64,000 bases of DNA, taken from contig JAADJZ010000021.1 in the NCBI GenBank assembly GCA_011032825.1, positions 310,001-374,000 of the forward strand. Direction: 5' to 3'. The translations under genes were made by a program, and so were the position numbers. Under the pieces are notes generated by a model that searched no databases, was not told where the DNA came from, and saw only the letters and a program-made list of their open reading frames with translations. The DNA comes from Massariosphaeria phaeospora. Taxonomy: Eukaryota > Ascomycota > Dothideomycetes > Pleosporales. Shown piece after piece: positions 12,331 through 23,717 of the stretch; the stretch's first letter is position 1, and each line of letters opens with the position of its first letter.

Positions 12331-13601
12331 GGTCGTCAAGTTACACTGTTCTGCGCTGCAGTACAGTCACAAGGTGCAGGACAGCGAGAGGTGCGGTGAA
12401 TGGTTCGCGAAGAGCGAACGCTTCCTTTTGGCATTGTGACGGCTGTGTGGCACAGCATCGTCCTATCCGGTTCGAGACGGTATCAATATTGCATCGTGAA
12501 GAGCGCGCCTACGGGGATCGAGATCGGACGTTGTCAGCGAATCGCATGGGAGATCTGAAACGGTAAGCGCTGAGAAGCCGCTGAGCCGCAATGCGGTGGG
12601 GATCTGGAAGACATGGCGCGAAAACCCTCACGCTCATTGACCAGGCGCTGTCAATCAAGACCGGATGAGTTTGAAGGGAAACAACAGCAGAAGGAAAGGG
12701 GACACGATGGTGTTGAGGTGGGATGGCGGCGGACCTCGGGAAGTGACGACTGCAGTGCCAAGCAACCCAATTCCCCAAGTGGGCTGCACCAACAGTTTTT
12801 CACTCCTTCACATCACGGAAGGAAATTTGGCCACACTGCTCTTGGTAAGCTCACGAGGGTTTGAGAAGGTTTGAGAGCTTCTATGAGTTTCAGACTTTGT
12901 TGCAATCTTCTATCCGCACGACTACGTTGCCACATCTCCGTGAACGCACCCGGCCGCCTTCATCTGCACTGCCACTTGCTGCTGGCACGCCATGAGTCCC
13001 TCCGCTAGGATTACTTTCCTTCAAGCTCGAAGTGTCTGCGATTACGGAGTAACACGACGATGAACATGTCTGGGTGGGTGTTGCGCATGTGAGATGCGCA
13101 CGTGGCGCAACCGTCATCAGACGCACCGTCAGATCGATACCGCTACCTAGCAGATGTGCTGAACAACATCATGCAGGTGGTTGACGGTTCAAGAGTCAGA
13201 ATAATGTCCTCTTTGGCGAACGAGCGATATAGTCTTTTGTTAATGCGCAGACTGCCAGCTCGCGCCAGCCTCACTTCAGAAGAGGTATAGCGATGCATTG
13301 GCTCACTGTATTGCGGTACCTTCTGCAAAGCGAGGCGAAGCCATACCACTACTTAGTGTAAGCAGGCGATCACCCGTTCGACGCGTCCAATGACAGCTGC
13401 GTCTTACAGCGTAGCAAACCATACCCGACCGCGTGCAGTGACATTGTGAGTCCAGACGTGTCAGCAGCTGCCTGGACAGTCACCGGTGAGGTGCAGCAAC
13501 ACAGGATATGTTCTTTGCATCTGACTGTTTGCAAAGCCCTCCATCTTCTCGAGTTCTTTTCTCTACGTCGCCGATTATACGCTTGACGCAAAATTACGAA
13601 T
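12331..13601. other. Divergent intergenic region
   Basis: About 1.3 kb separating two divergently transcribed genes (minus strand from 12330, plus strand from 13602), so it holds both promoters. I see no convincing coding sequence; short frames on both strands are compositionally random. The 9-mer TACGGAGTA is present at 13043-13051. Confidence 0.5.
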
Positions 13602-14904
13602 ATGAAGGATGGTGCGGTAGTCGAATCAGTAAGCGAACTCCCAGTCGTATCCACATGCATTCTGACTCTTTGATGACTAGGCGAAAGGCGTTTTGCAGGA
13701 TCTTGTCGTTGTCGTTTCGCTCGTCCGCACTTTGACGGAATCTTTTGGTTCTGCAAGTGATCTGTACCGAACACTGAAACGGAAACGTAAAGAATCAGAC
13801 GACACCGAACATGAATCTCCAGAGCGCCGTCGACCTCTGATACAGAGACACAGAGACTCGGATTCCGATCACGACATCCGGCGTGCAGGGCGCTTGCAGT
13901 GGAGAGACAAGAGCAAGGATCGGAGTAGGAGTAGAAGCAAGAAAAGAGACCACAGCGATAGTGATGGAGAGTCGATCGAGACGTCTTCGTCGATGGTGCG
14001 CGCAGAATATGAGCGTGGATACCACTACCTGGGAGACAAGTTTGCACAAGGAGATTGTATGTCCCCAGATTTAACTTACCTTATTCGCTCTGTTCTAACA
14101 AAACCAGTGATAACGCAGAATCAACTGCAATCCCAAATCATTGCGCTCCAACAGACCTTACTCAACATCTACCAAGAACTCAGTCCCAGCAAGCACTCAA
14201 CCAGCCACCCTTCAAGCTACCACCTCGCACGCCTCAAGGAAACTGCACGCGCAGCGCGATCGGCCTCCATTCAAGCACTCGCTCTGCAGTACAAGCGCAT
14301 GCTCCCACCGCCCTCCCATCATCATTATTACCAACATCCCGTGGAAATGGCCAACGGCCTCCCCCAACCCCCAGGAGCCTTCCCATCTTCAATGAGCGAT
14401 TCCCACGAACTCGTCCTCCGGCGAAAGAAATCCCGGATCAGGAACCGAAGCCGAAGCTCGAGCTCCGACTCTGGCCATACGCGGATGAAGTTACCAATAT
14501 CCAGACCAAAGCCAATTCATACTCCTACCTCTCGTAGCCTCTACTGCCCCTACGCTCGAGACCTGCAAAACCACACTGACCAGCCCCTTGCCGACGCCTA
14601 TAAACCCGGTGGCGACAGCCTGTGTCCGTATTGCCGCCTCTGCATCCCGACGAAACCAGGCAAAGCGTGGGAGATCGTTAAGCAATATGATGGAAAGCGG
14701 GACATCGCAAGGAGATTCCTCATTGGAAACCGGTTTGCGATCAAGTGTCACAGAGAAGGAGGTGGGTTTGCATGTGTGCTTTGCAGTCGTTTCAGAGAGG
14801 CGGATACGGTGTGTGGGGACTTGAGGGCACTGGTGGAACATGTGTGGGATGAGCATGGAGTGGGGGATTTGGAAGCCGATGGGGATATTGGAGAGGCGCG
14901 GTGA
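13602..14904 (+). CDS. Arg/Ser-rich protein with C-terminal Cys/His cluster
   Basis: Unrecognised, probably nuclear. Model: exons 13602-13628, 13681-14056, 14108-14904 (399 aa). The first exon encodes only MKDGAVVES; it is chosen because the donor gtaagc and acceptor gactag put AKGVLQDLVVVVSLVRTL in frame. The second intron (51 nt, gtatgt...ctaac...ccag) is a multiple of three and free of stops, so the unspliced frame also reads through; splicing gives FAQGDLITQNQLQSQ. Residues about 40-110 are a charged R/S/D/E segment (SKDRSRSRSKKRDHS), reminiscent of RS domains. The C-terminal third has paired cysteines (CPYCRLC, then CVLC) and a later HVWDEH, arranged like degenerate zinc fingers. A role in RNA or chromatin binding is only an inference from composition. 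Confidence 0.62.
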
Positions 14905-14998
14905 TGTCTCTGGGGGAGAAAGGGGAGGTCGATACTCTATGACCAAAGGCGACATGCACGCATGCATCACGCACTACATACAAATCCAACTTTTCCAT

Positions 14999-16325
14999 CT
15001 ACACACTCAACCCATCCGACCCATCCTGAAAGTAGTGCATCACATCCATCTCCGCCTGCAGCGCCGCCGCCGGCTGCTCCTCCTCCTCCTCCGCATCCCG
15101 CTTCGCCCCCTTCTTCGCCGCACACCCCGTCTCGCCAAAATACCACAAATGCGCCTGCACATCCGTCTCCAGAAACGCGCCATTCCCGCTCAAATAGTTG
15201 ATACTACCCCCTACAATCTTGACATCGCCCTTCTTGACCTCCTTGCCGTTCGGTTTCGCGATGTAGTACTCGGGCGTGACGTGCACGAAGCCCAGCAGCA
15301 CGGGCGGCATGCGCGGCACCGGGTCGTTGTAGTGCGTGATGCGGTAGTTGCCGCCGGGCTGCTCGGAGATGTATTTACTCAGTTTGGCGTCGCCGACGCG
15401 CGGCGCGCCGAGGGTGTACAGGGCGACGGCGTAGCCGTCGTTGCGGAGTTGCGCGGCGGCCAGTGTGGCGATGGCGCCGCCGAGGGAGTGGCCCGTTACG
15501 ACGATCTTATAATGCGGGTATTGCGCAGACGTGGCTTTCAGCACGTCGAGCAGCGCGTCGCGCGCGTCGAGCCATGACTGGTAGAAGCCGCGGTGGACGG
15601 TGCAGGAGGAGCAGAGCTTGGTGCGGATGAGGGCGAAGTCCATGTTTGTGAGCCAGTTGTTGAGGGTCGAGGAGCCGCGGAAGGTGAGGACTATGAGGTT
15701 GTTGGTGGGGTCGATGGCGAGGTAGCCGGTTACGCCGGTGGTGGAGGTGGTGCTGGGGGTGGGGGTTAGGATGGATATAGGATGTAGGGGCATAAGTAGG
15801 ATAGAGATAGAAAGGGAAATTGAGAGATAGATTGAAGGACGGAAGAGATAGGAAGGATGACTGAACAGATAGGACGTGCAATGGAATACACAACAAACAA
15901 AGCACAAAGTTTTCTCCCAACCCGACAACAACCAAAACAAACATACCTCGTGAACTCGACCACCGTGCTCGCATTCGCCTTCTCCACCAGCGGACACTTG
16001 TCTTTCTCACACGTGAGCGCATCGCCGGGCGAATTGTGATTATTCACGCAATACGCCGCCGCCGAATAGTGCGCCATGAGCTGGAAGCGCGTGAGCAGCG
16101 CCGAGTCGATTGCTTCATGTTCAACATCATCAGCATCGAGTTTCCACGTATTCCAACAGGCAGATCAGATCAGATCGACACCATGCATGGAATGACAGGT
16201 ATAGTGGGGAAGGCGGGGAGGGGGGTGACCGTACCTCTTTTTTCCAACGGAGACAGAGCAGCAGCCCCATGGCTCACGCCGAGCAGCGTGAGTGCAGCGA
16301 GCAAGAGACGTGGTAGGGAGAGCAT
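14999..16325 (-). CDS. Secreted class 3 (alpha/beta hydrolase) lipase
   Basis: Extracellular triacylglycerol lipase of the filamentous-fungal class 3 family. Transcript-order exons 16325-16235, 16112-15947, 15752-14999; 336 aa. The N-terminus MLSLPRLLLAALTLLGVSHG is a signal peptide, followed by a short propeptide ending EKR, a probable Kex2 site, as in known fungal class 3 lipases. The nucleophile is Ser175 in TGHSLGGA; the triad is completed by Asp229 (YNDPVPRMPP) and His287 (AHLWYFG). The oxyanion region appears as LTFRGSST. Splicing is required to connect VVEFTS with TTGVTGYLAID. An odd acidic/Ala-rich tail (EEEEEQPAAAL) follows the catalytic domain. Substrate preference (lipase, cutin ester or feruloyl ester) cannot be settled. 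Confidence 0.93.
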
Positions 16326-17140
16326 TGCGGGGACGAACGAACGAACAAGGGAATGACTGGGAGTGGGTTTGTGTGCACGGCTATACGTCGAACGAGCGCG
16401 TGTTTATACTGTCAAGACTATCAGTGTCACCACTTCACCGTGTCATCGACTCGCATCTCCACGGCCTGAACCGTGGTAGCCCTGAGCCCGCGAGCGGAGC
16501 GTCCCGCCGCGCACCTCCCCAATCCTATCGTGCCTTTTAATAATTTCAAGCACCATTTCGTCCGCGGAGCGTACCTGGGAAACTCAAGCTTCACGCTGTC
16601 ACCCCGAAGTAGCAAAGCTTACAGTAGATGGGAATCTAGATTGTAAGCCACCCCGCACTCATCACTCCACATCACGTCCCGAGCTATGCCGGTATGGTTG
16701 TTGTCGTCAAATTGATGGCTTGGAGAGTAATGTGGTCGTGTGCGAGGCTTGTTGTGCTGGTACGGGTTGAGACTGGCTGTCACAGTGAGTAGTCGGGTGA
16801 GGGATGTGATTGGTCGAGTGCGGGAGGTGACTAATTCCAGACGGGCGGCTACAAGGGAAGTCGCGGCAAGAGTAGCCGTGCAGCGAGATTGAAGAATGCT
16901 AAGGGGTGGAGGCGTGTGATGGGGGATTTGTGGTTGTCGGGATAGATGGGGCGTGGGTTGTAAATGGTGTCGAGGGGAAATCATCCTATATCATGCTATA
17001 TCTCATCCGGATTAGCTCCAGCCAACAGCTATGAACTCGGTACGCCAAACCAAGATGAATCCTTTGTTCCTGGGATATCAGGTCCAGACGCCAGTATGAC
17101 TCCCAAGCAATGGATTTCCACACCCCAAAAGCACCCTGCT
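16326..17140. other. Intergenic region, no supported gene
   Basis: About 0.8 kb holding the lipase promoter (minus strand; TATAAA-like sequence near 16403-16408) and the 3' flank of the EF-hand gene. No coding evidence on either strand. Confidence 0.5.
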
Positions 17141-18154
17141 CTACGCCGGTGCTGCGGGATTCGCTCCATTGTCCCCCCCATTGCCACCACCCGTCACACT
17201 AGCCACGAATTCTTGATACCTGAACACCTCGCCTCTCCCGAGACCTTTCCCGCCTTTCCCAAACGCCCTCCTGCCGCTGAATCCTTCTACCACCATGTCA
17301 ATCTCGCGCTCGGTCAACTTTCGCTCCCCTGGCTCAGGGGCTGTGTGTAATAACGCGTCCTTCAGTTCTGCCAGATCAATCTGCCCATCGTCTCCATCAT
17401 CGAAGGCTTCGAACGCAGCATTCATCTCGTTCGGATGAGATAAGGCGGACAGGAGTTCGGATAGCGTGTTTAGGTACGTCGCTAGATTGATTGATTGTGA
17501 TCCACTGGGGAAGTAGCTCGCCAAAGTGGAGGGCGTAGCGCTAAGACCCAACTGGGACAACATGTCTGCCACGTCGGCCGAGTTTACGCTGCCGCTGTTA
17601 TTGCGGTCTAGCACGCTGAAGGACTCCCGCATGCTGTGCAGAAGCGGCGCAGGCAGCTTCGATAAAGCATCACTAGAGTTTGTGCGAGGAGCGGCCGCTG
17701 GTCGTACGGGCCGCTCCAGTGCTCGTTCTGGAGGTGGAGGCGTGCTGGCCGAGCTTGCGCCGTCGAAGCGCGCTGCGATTGCGGCGGTGCTGGAGGGCCG
17801 GACCGTGTGCTGTGTCGAGGTGGACACGTGTCGCGTAGGTGAGCTCGGGGCATCGGGCGCAGTCGTCGTCCCTCGTGTGTTCAGCCAGGCGGGTGGATTG
17901 GCCGAGGCATTGCTTGTGGTGGACTGCCGTAGGGCTGTCTGGGAGGGTGTGGTTGTCGTCGGCTTGAGCGGTGAGCTTGAGGGTGTGGACGGCCGCACTG
18001 TCGCGGGCGAGTGTGTGAGCGGCGTGGTGGGGCGGCGGAAGGGTGATGTGCGCGGGCTGTTGAAGGAGAGCGGGGAGGGTTTGTATGGCGTGGGCGTCGT
18101 CGACTGGAGATGTCAGTGTTGTACGATGTTTTCTCCCACTGCGCATCTTACCAT
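17141..18154 (-). CDS. EF-hand protein, myosin regulatory light chain-like
   Basis: Calcium-binding EF-hand protein resembling fungal myosin regulatory light chains, which work with type II myosin at the cytokinetic ring. The model has a start codon standing alone in its exon: ATG 18154-18152, donor gtaaga, then exon 18103-17141; 321 aa beginning MSTTPTPYKPSP. Residues 1-150 are a Ser/Thr/Pro-rich, probably disordered and phosphorylatable extension. Two EF loops can be seen: about 167-178 (DRNNSGSVNSAD) and about 236-247 (DDGDDGQIDLAE); a third, degenerate helix-loop region ends with FRYQEFVASV. The fungal light-chain motif FEAFDDGDDGQIDLAELKDA is present. The N-terminal extension is longer than in animal light chains. 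The region 18155-18750 is shared with the divergent Afi1 gene. Confidence 0.8.
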
Positions 18155-18750
18155 CTTGCGTATGCGTAAATGGGAGGGGAACTGTCTCTGGGACTGTCCA
18201 CGTGGAGGCGGTGTTGCGGGTCAAAGTGCGGTTCTTGCGGGTGTGTGTTTGCGGTGTTGACGTGCCGCAGCCGCCGGGGCAACGGCCAAGGGCAGTCACG
18301 TGCAAACTGTTGCGGGCTCCAGCCTCAGGCCATCAGATGGCGCAACAGACAGGGGCCGGCACGGCTAACTGCATATCGCTAAGCGTGCGGACGCGCGATT
18401 GGCGATTGGCGATTGGCTGCCAGATCCCCACCAGTGAACCCTCGTGAAAGCGACATGTCCGCATTCTTACGCCGCCCAGCCCAGCTCAGCTCAGCGCGCG
18501 GCGTGAGAATGCTGCTGCTGGGTCAAGTCTTGCGAGCGCCGAGCGCCGCCAGACTGTCGCTGTCACTGTCACTGTCACTGTCACTCGCCTCTGAATTGCT
18601 TCCTCGCGCGACTCAGCACCGCCAACTGCCCAGTGCGCGCCGTTCCCCTCCTCTCGCCAGCCCGTCGGTTTCGGAAAGACGCCGGCGAGGGGCCGGCTAG
18701 CGCGCTCGCTCCTGCAGATCCTACATAATGCTTAAGTCGGCAGCTTCGCG
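18155..18750. promoter_or_regulatory. Bidirectional promoter between EF-hand gene and AFI1-like gene
   Basis: About 600 bp between divergent start codons, so both promoters must lie here. It contains a short hexanucleotide tandem array (see 18554-18585) and GC-rich stretches; no clear TATA box or known operator can be read. Confidence 0.5.
18554..18585. repeat. (CTGTCA)n microsatellite
   Basis: Four to five head-to-tail copies of the hexamer CTGTCA (first copy CTGTCG) in the shared promoter. A hexamer array of this size is a normal slippage product; an effect on promoter activity is unproven. Confidence 0.85.
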
Positions 18751-21241
18751 ATGGACTCCCTCATGGCCGAAGTATTCACCCAGAGGGTGACCCCCGCCGC
18801 GCCGCCCCCGCCCCCGCCGCCCGCCGTCCTGCAGCGCCAGCCCTCGTTCTCGTCCTTCCCGCCCTCGCGCTCCGCCTCGTCCATCTCCATCCGCAATGAG
18901 AGCCGCAAAGCGCGGTCGCCGGTGCCGCCCATGCTGCGCGAAGACGAGGGCTCGGTCGATTCGGCACGCGACTCGGGCCTCTCCATGAAGATTGCGGGCA
19001 GGCCCAAGACCGGCCCGCGGCTCCGTCCGCAGTACCCCATCGACTCGGTCGAGAACCATGTCGAATACATCCTGGTCGCCTCGTTCGACATCGACCGCGG
19101 CTCCATCATGGAGCACCAGTACCCGGGCGCCATCAGCGGCGACGAGACGATGCTGGCCGAGCTGATGCTGCCGGACCAGGCCCACGCCCGCTCGCAGGAC
19201 TGGACCATCTTCTTCTTGCACAAGGACACCACGGCCGAAGACGAGGAGAAGGAGGCCCGGAGAGAACGCCGACGGAAACGCCGGCGGCGCAAGGAGGGGC
19301 TGGACGACGACGACGACGAAGAGACGCTGGCCGAGGACGACGAGCTGGACGACGACGACGACGAATACACGGATGAGGAAAGCGAGGAGGAGCTGGACTC
19401 CGATGGGCCGCCGCTGGTCTACGTGCTGAACCTGGTCAACACCAAACGAGACAGCACAGTCAAACGGTATGCTATCCGGCCAGCAGAGACACCCTCCCCT
19501 TTATGCTGACATAATACATTGCAGAGGTGCAATTGTCAAAGCCATGGCTATCTGCACGCGACACCCGTTCCTCCACATCTACAAACCGCTCCTACTCCTC
19601 GCCATCGAAGAGTACTTCCGAGCGCCAGTCCTCGACACGCTGGCCTCGCTGTACGATGCATTGAACGCCATGGACCTGTCCCTCCTCCCCCGTATGTCCC
19701 CACTGGAGACTTTTGTGCTTCAGGCCACCGATGCAAAAGACATGTTTATTGAAAAGTTCCACCAAATGATCCGGCAGCGCATGATCGACGACGCCGAACG
19801 AAATTCACTCCCTTCTGTAACCTCTTCCGTCTCAGATCCGAAAAGCAAGAAATACATTCCACCCCGAGATACCCATGAATTCGAGTCCAAAGTCAACTAC
19901 AACGGCATCCCTGTCCCGATCAAGGTACCGACCGCCCTGAGCGTCGAGACCGTCGGCGACTTCTCCCTCATCAAGCTCATCCAAATCTTTTCCACCCCGC
20001 ACACCACCCAACCCCAGCCCTTTGCTCTACACCCCCATCTCACCACCAGCGGCGCATTCACACACCCCATCATCGTTCTCGTAAACGCACTCCTCACGCA
20101 AAAACGCATCATATTCATCGGGCACGAGCGGCCGTCTGGCGAAGTCGCAGAAGCCGTCCTAGCCGCCTGCGCCCTAGCATCAGGCGGTCTCCTCCGCGGC
20201 TTTGTGCGCCACGCCTTCCCCTATACCGATCTCAGCAAAGTTGACGATCTGCTCAAGGTGCCTGGCTTCATTGCCGGTGTTACCAATCCTGCCTTCTCAT
20301 ACAAGCCAGAATGGTGGGATCTGCTATGCGATCTGCCAACAGGCCGCATGAAAATCAGTAACCGCATCGAAGGCGCGCCTGTCACTGACGGTTTGACCTT
20401 CTTCCAACAGCAGGGTATCCCCGTGAATGGAGCTGGAGCGCAGATGGGGTCCGACAGCAAAGGCGGTGTCGATCCCACCGGCGACTCCCAATTCATGGAG
20501 AGCCTCCTCCAAAGCATCGCGAACCGGCACGGCGAAAACGCCATCCGCGCCAAATGGCGCTCCTGGATCCTGAAATTCACCCGCATCGCCGCCGCCTTCG
20601 AAGAAACCGTGTACGGCGCCTCGGCCCTGTACATCGGCTCGCACGAAACCGACGCAGGCGGCTACGGCGTCACCGGCCACGGCTTCGTCTGGCCCGACGA
20701 GACGTCGCGCACCAAGGAACTCGCCGCCAACGTGCACCGCGTCGAGGGCTGGCGCAGCACCCGCAGCTACTACAGCTTCGTGCAGGACCTCGCGCGCCGC
20801 TGGGACAAGCGGCCCGTGCGCGGCATCGACTTCCACCACCAGCACGACCGCCTGCGCTGCCTGAAACTCACGCACGACCAGTCCGCCGCCATCTACCTGG
20901 CGTTCGCGCGCGCCGTCGAGGAAGCCGGGTCGCCCCTTTCCTCGACGTCGTCGTCCGACGTCGATCTGTCGACTGTTGATCCCGAGCGCCGGCCGAGCGA
21001 GCAGCTGCGCTACGCGACGATTCTGCAGCTGCTCTGCGTGATCCCAGAGAGTAACTCCGGCCTGTTTTATCTGAGTCTGGGCTTGTTTCATCCTAGGCAG
21101 GATGTCCGCATTGCGGTGGTGCATCTGCTGGAACGCATCCAGATGCACTCTGCTGGGCGGCACTTTTGGGATACGCTGGGTGGGTTTTCGAAGACGGCGT
21201 TTGTGAGGATTCAGCGCGATGAGGCGGGGTCGAGGCGGTAG
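18751..21241 (+). CDS. AFI1: Arf3-interacting protein 1 (Afi1) homolog, DENN-domain protein
   Basis: Peripheral membrane protein of polarised growth: Afi1 docks on the GTPase Arf3 and has a DENN-like stabilisation-of-polarity-axis domain. Exons 18751-19466 and 19525-21241; 810 aa, phase 2 junction reading [20 protein letters not shown]. The N-terminal part carries a Pro-rich stretch, the Afi1/Arf3 docking block ([22 protein letters not shown] split over residues about 98-119) and [19 protein letters not shown] long acid/base low-complexity insertion follows (about 165-210: [12 protein letters not shown] then D/E runs). The DENN core is seen in [55 protein letters not shown] and the C-terminal helical part. 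Arf3 partner and hyphal-tip role are taken from the family. Confidence 0.9.
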
Positions 21242-21727
21242 GCCGGAATACTACGTGCAGATGGATGCGCGGTGGGGAAAACGGCCTGATGTGTGGATGG
21301 CTGAGTTTTTCTATTTAAAGACGTAGAGTATCTACGTAGTGCTTGTTGGGTACGAATGAAGAATCCAGTTTTGATATTTCTGTGGGAAGAACTTTTAGGT
21401 GTTGGCTATGTAACTGGGGGGGTTATGTGGGGTTATATGTGTGTGTGCTATTTGTGTGCAAGTGGATACTGTGAAGAGTTCAGATTGTGGGGAAGAAAGA
21501 AAGAAAGATTTTGGATTGCATCTCGGAATGCTTTTGGTGGAGGATTGATGGAAACCCCCTGGAAGTAAGGAAATAGGAATAGGGGAAAAGGCTTCTGCCT
21601 CTGGAAATAAAGCCTCGACTGGGGAATGTCTGGTTTGTTAAGCACCCTTCCCTATACGAGAATGAAAGGAAAAGAAAAGCAAAAGGAAAACCACAAAAGA
21701 TGATCGTCGACATCGCGCGTGCCTTGA
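21242..21727. other. Convergent 3' region
   Basis: Nearly 500 bp between converging genes (AFI1-like from the left, family member B from the right). AT-rich poly-purine tracts such as GAAAGAAAGAAAG near 21494 are compatible with 3' untranslated and terminator sequence. No gene seen. Confidence 0.5.
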
Positions 21728-23089
21728 CTAGATATACCTGCGCCCCTCCACCATCGCCCTCAAACCCTTTTGCAACTTGTCCCTCCTCTTCATCTCCTTG
21801 ACATCGTCTCGGAATCCCAGATAGCCCCCCTCCTGGATCTTCCTCTCGCGGTACATCTGCAGCTCGGGGTCGTCTTCGATGTCCACGAGGCTGCGCATAA
21901 CGACTTCCACTTCTGAGCGCGGCGCCGCGTCTCCGTCGCCAGCAGCGTCGTGGGCGCGTGACTGCGGCAGCAGAACGTGAGTACTGAACGGGGCGGCCCA
22001 GAGCAGAGTGCCCGGCGGCAGTGCGTCGCCGGGGACATCTTTCGCGTCGAGAACGGGCGCGAGGTTCTGGGGTTGGCGACTGTGCAAGCGCGGTCTGAGG
22101 CGTGGTCGATGCAGAGCAGGAGTTCCTCGAGGAAGACGCGGATGTCGTAGAAGGTGCAGCCCGCGAAGATGACGCTGTGGAGCGTTCCATCGTTGTCAAT
22201 GAACTCCCCATACGATGCTTCGCCGTCCTCTCTAGCTTCGAGCTGCGGTTCGTTGGCGTGCTGGAGACGGAAGAGCATCTGTTGAGTCAGACCCTCGTCG
22301 CTGAAGACAGGGTACCAGAGTTTGAGGAGGCTGGAGGACGGGCCGGGGTCGTATTGGAGGCGGACTGTGTGTATGCTTAGTAGAGTTCAGTGGGGGAGCA
22401 CTGGTAGGGGGGAACTTACGTAGCGGGTTGCGGAGATCAATGGCTTGCTGCACGGTCCGCTCGTTGAAGTCCTCGCCGCTGGTGTGTTGCCAGTGCAGCC
22501 TTCGTGCTGTGCGGTCGATGTGGAGTTCGCCGAACTGCGAGGACAGAGACGGAGATGAGCCGAAAAAGTGGCCTCGCAGGTACATGTGCCGCGGCCAGAG
22601 ATCAGCCCGGGTTTCTTCCGAGTCTTCTGCTTTCACGGGCTCGATGTCCGAGGCGGCTTGTTGTTCGTGGTCGGGTCGGCCCAGTTCGCTCGCAGTCTGT
22701 GTCGCCACACTCGCTGAGCTCTGCGCTTCCCTCTGGGTTGCCGCCGTTGCATACGTCTCCGCTGCACTCCTACTCACGGCCGTCAATCCCTCGAACTTCC
22801 ACTCCGCCTTCGTACCACTTCCACCTTCACCCTTCTCTTCATAAACCATCTCCAAGACGCCATCGTTCTTGACGATCCTCAAGTGCAGGCCAACAGCACT
22901 GGCATCCGTGCCTGGTACATCGGGAGCTGGCGCCTCGACTTTTACCTGCGGACTCAGGTTTTCGAAGTCGGACTCTAGCAGCTCGAAGTGTTTCGGCGGC
23001 TTGTTGTTGATGGAGAGGGTGTAGGTGAGGCGGCCGGAGAGCTGGAAGATGTGGAATTTGAGGCTCGGGTGGGAGATTAATTCGTGCAT
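21728..23089 (-). CDS. Uncharacterised protein, family member B; frameshift near 22060-22090
   Basis: Exon 1 is 23089-22420, exon 2 starts at 22364, joined in phase 1 (gtaagt donor, acacag acceptor) as ...AIDLRNPLLRLQYDPGP. The start MHELISHPSLKFHIF is the first ATG that gives the family N-terminus. Blocks shared with member C: LKFHIFQLSGRLTYTL, DASAVGLHLRIVKNDG, RHMYLRGH, GELHIDR, DLRNPL and ending ...LLLCIDHASD. After CIDHASD (about 22095) the same frame stays open to 21790 but becomes Arg/Cys-rich and implausible, while the frame one base back reads coding-like sequence (PVLDAKDVPGDALPPG ... VDIEDDPELQMYRER) to a stop at 21728. I see no splice pair that joins them, so a one-base deletion (genuine or assembly error) is likely. 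No signal or membrane segment. Confidence 0.6.
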
Positions 23090-23717
23090 TGTGTTGATGA
23101 TCTTAGTGGTGGTCGTAGAGAGGGAGGTAGAGGTGGGAGGTAGAGGTAGTGACGAAGAGTGTGTATGAGTCAAGAAGTTTGAAAGAAGCAAAGAGCGAAG
23201 TGGGTGAGCGAGAAAGCCGTTACCGACTCATCTAAATAGCGTTAGAAAGCAGTGTACGCAGGTGAGAGAGAAGTCACGTAACAAACAGAACATATGTTCC
23301 CTAGGTGAAGGTGAAAAAGATGAGATAGACCGTTGTCAATATGAAGTATGATGGTAAAGTTTAGAAAGGCGAGAGAGAAAGAGGGTAAATATAATTCTAT
23401 ACTACTGTATAATCCGATAGAGGCTCTTTGAATCCAATTTAACCTATCGGTTCTGTTGAAAATTCCCGGCCCAGTAAGTGACATTCGCCGGCAGAAGAGT
23501 AAAACCGAGAATATGTGAGAGAAAGACAAAGAAACCGATCTACGACCCAACACATAAGAAGTAAGAGTTGCTAAACGTGGTGACCTACGTGCCTTTCGTT
23601 CCGCCTTTAGTGTATCTATCTTGAGATTCGACGTAGTATCGGTTATCCGGGTTGTTCGATGACCTTGTGCATGTAATCCGCCACTCCCTCAGCCCAGTAG
23701 CTATGTATGTACAAGAC
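23090..23717. other. Spacer between tandem family members B and C
   Basis: About 630 bp containing the promoter of member B and the 3' flank of member C, both on the minus strand. It is AT-richer than the flanking genes; no coding sequence supported. Confidence 0.5.

Noticed and set aside
20324..21163. 279-codon minus-strand frame opposite the AFI1-like gene
   Set aside because: Antisense shadow of a well-supported DENN-domain exon with strong codon bias.
22060..22095. Programmed -1 frameshifting in family member B
   Set aside because: The frame change is in the right direction, but there is no slippery heptamer or clear stem-loop; a base deletion is simpler.
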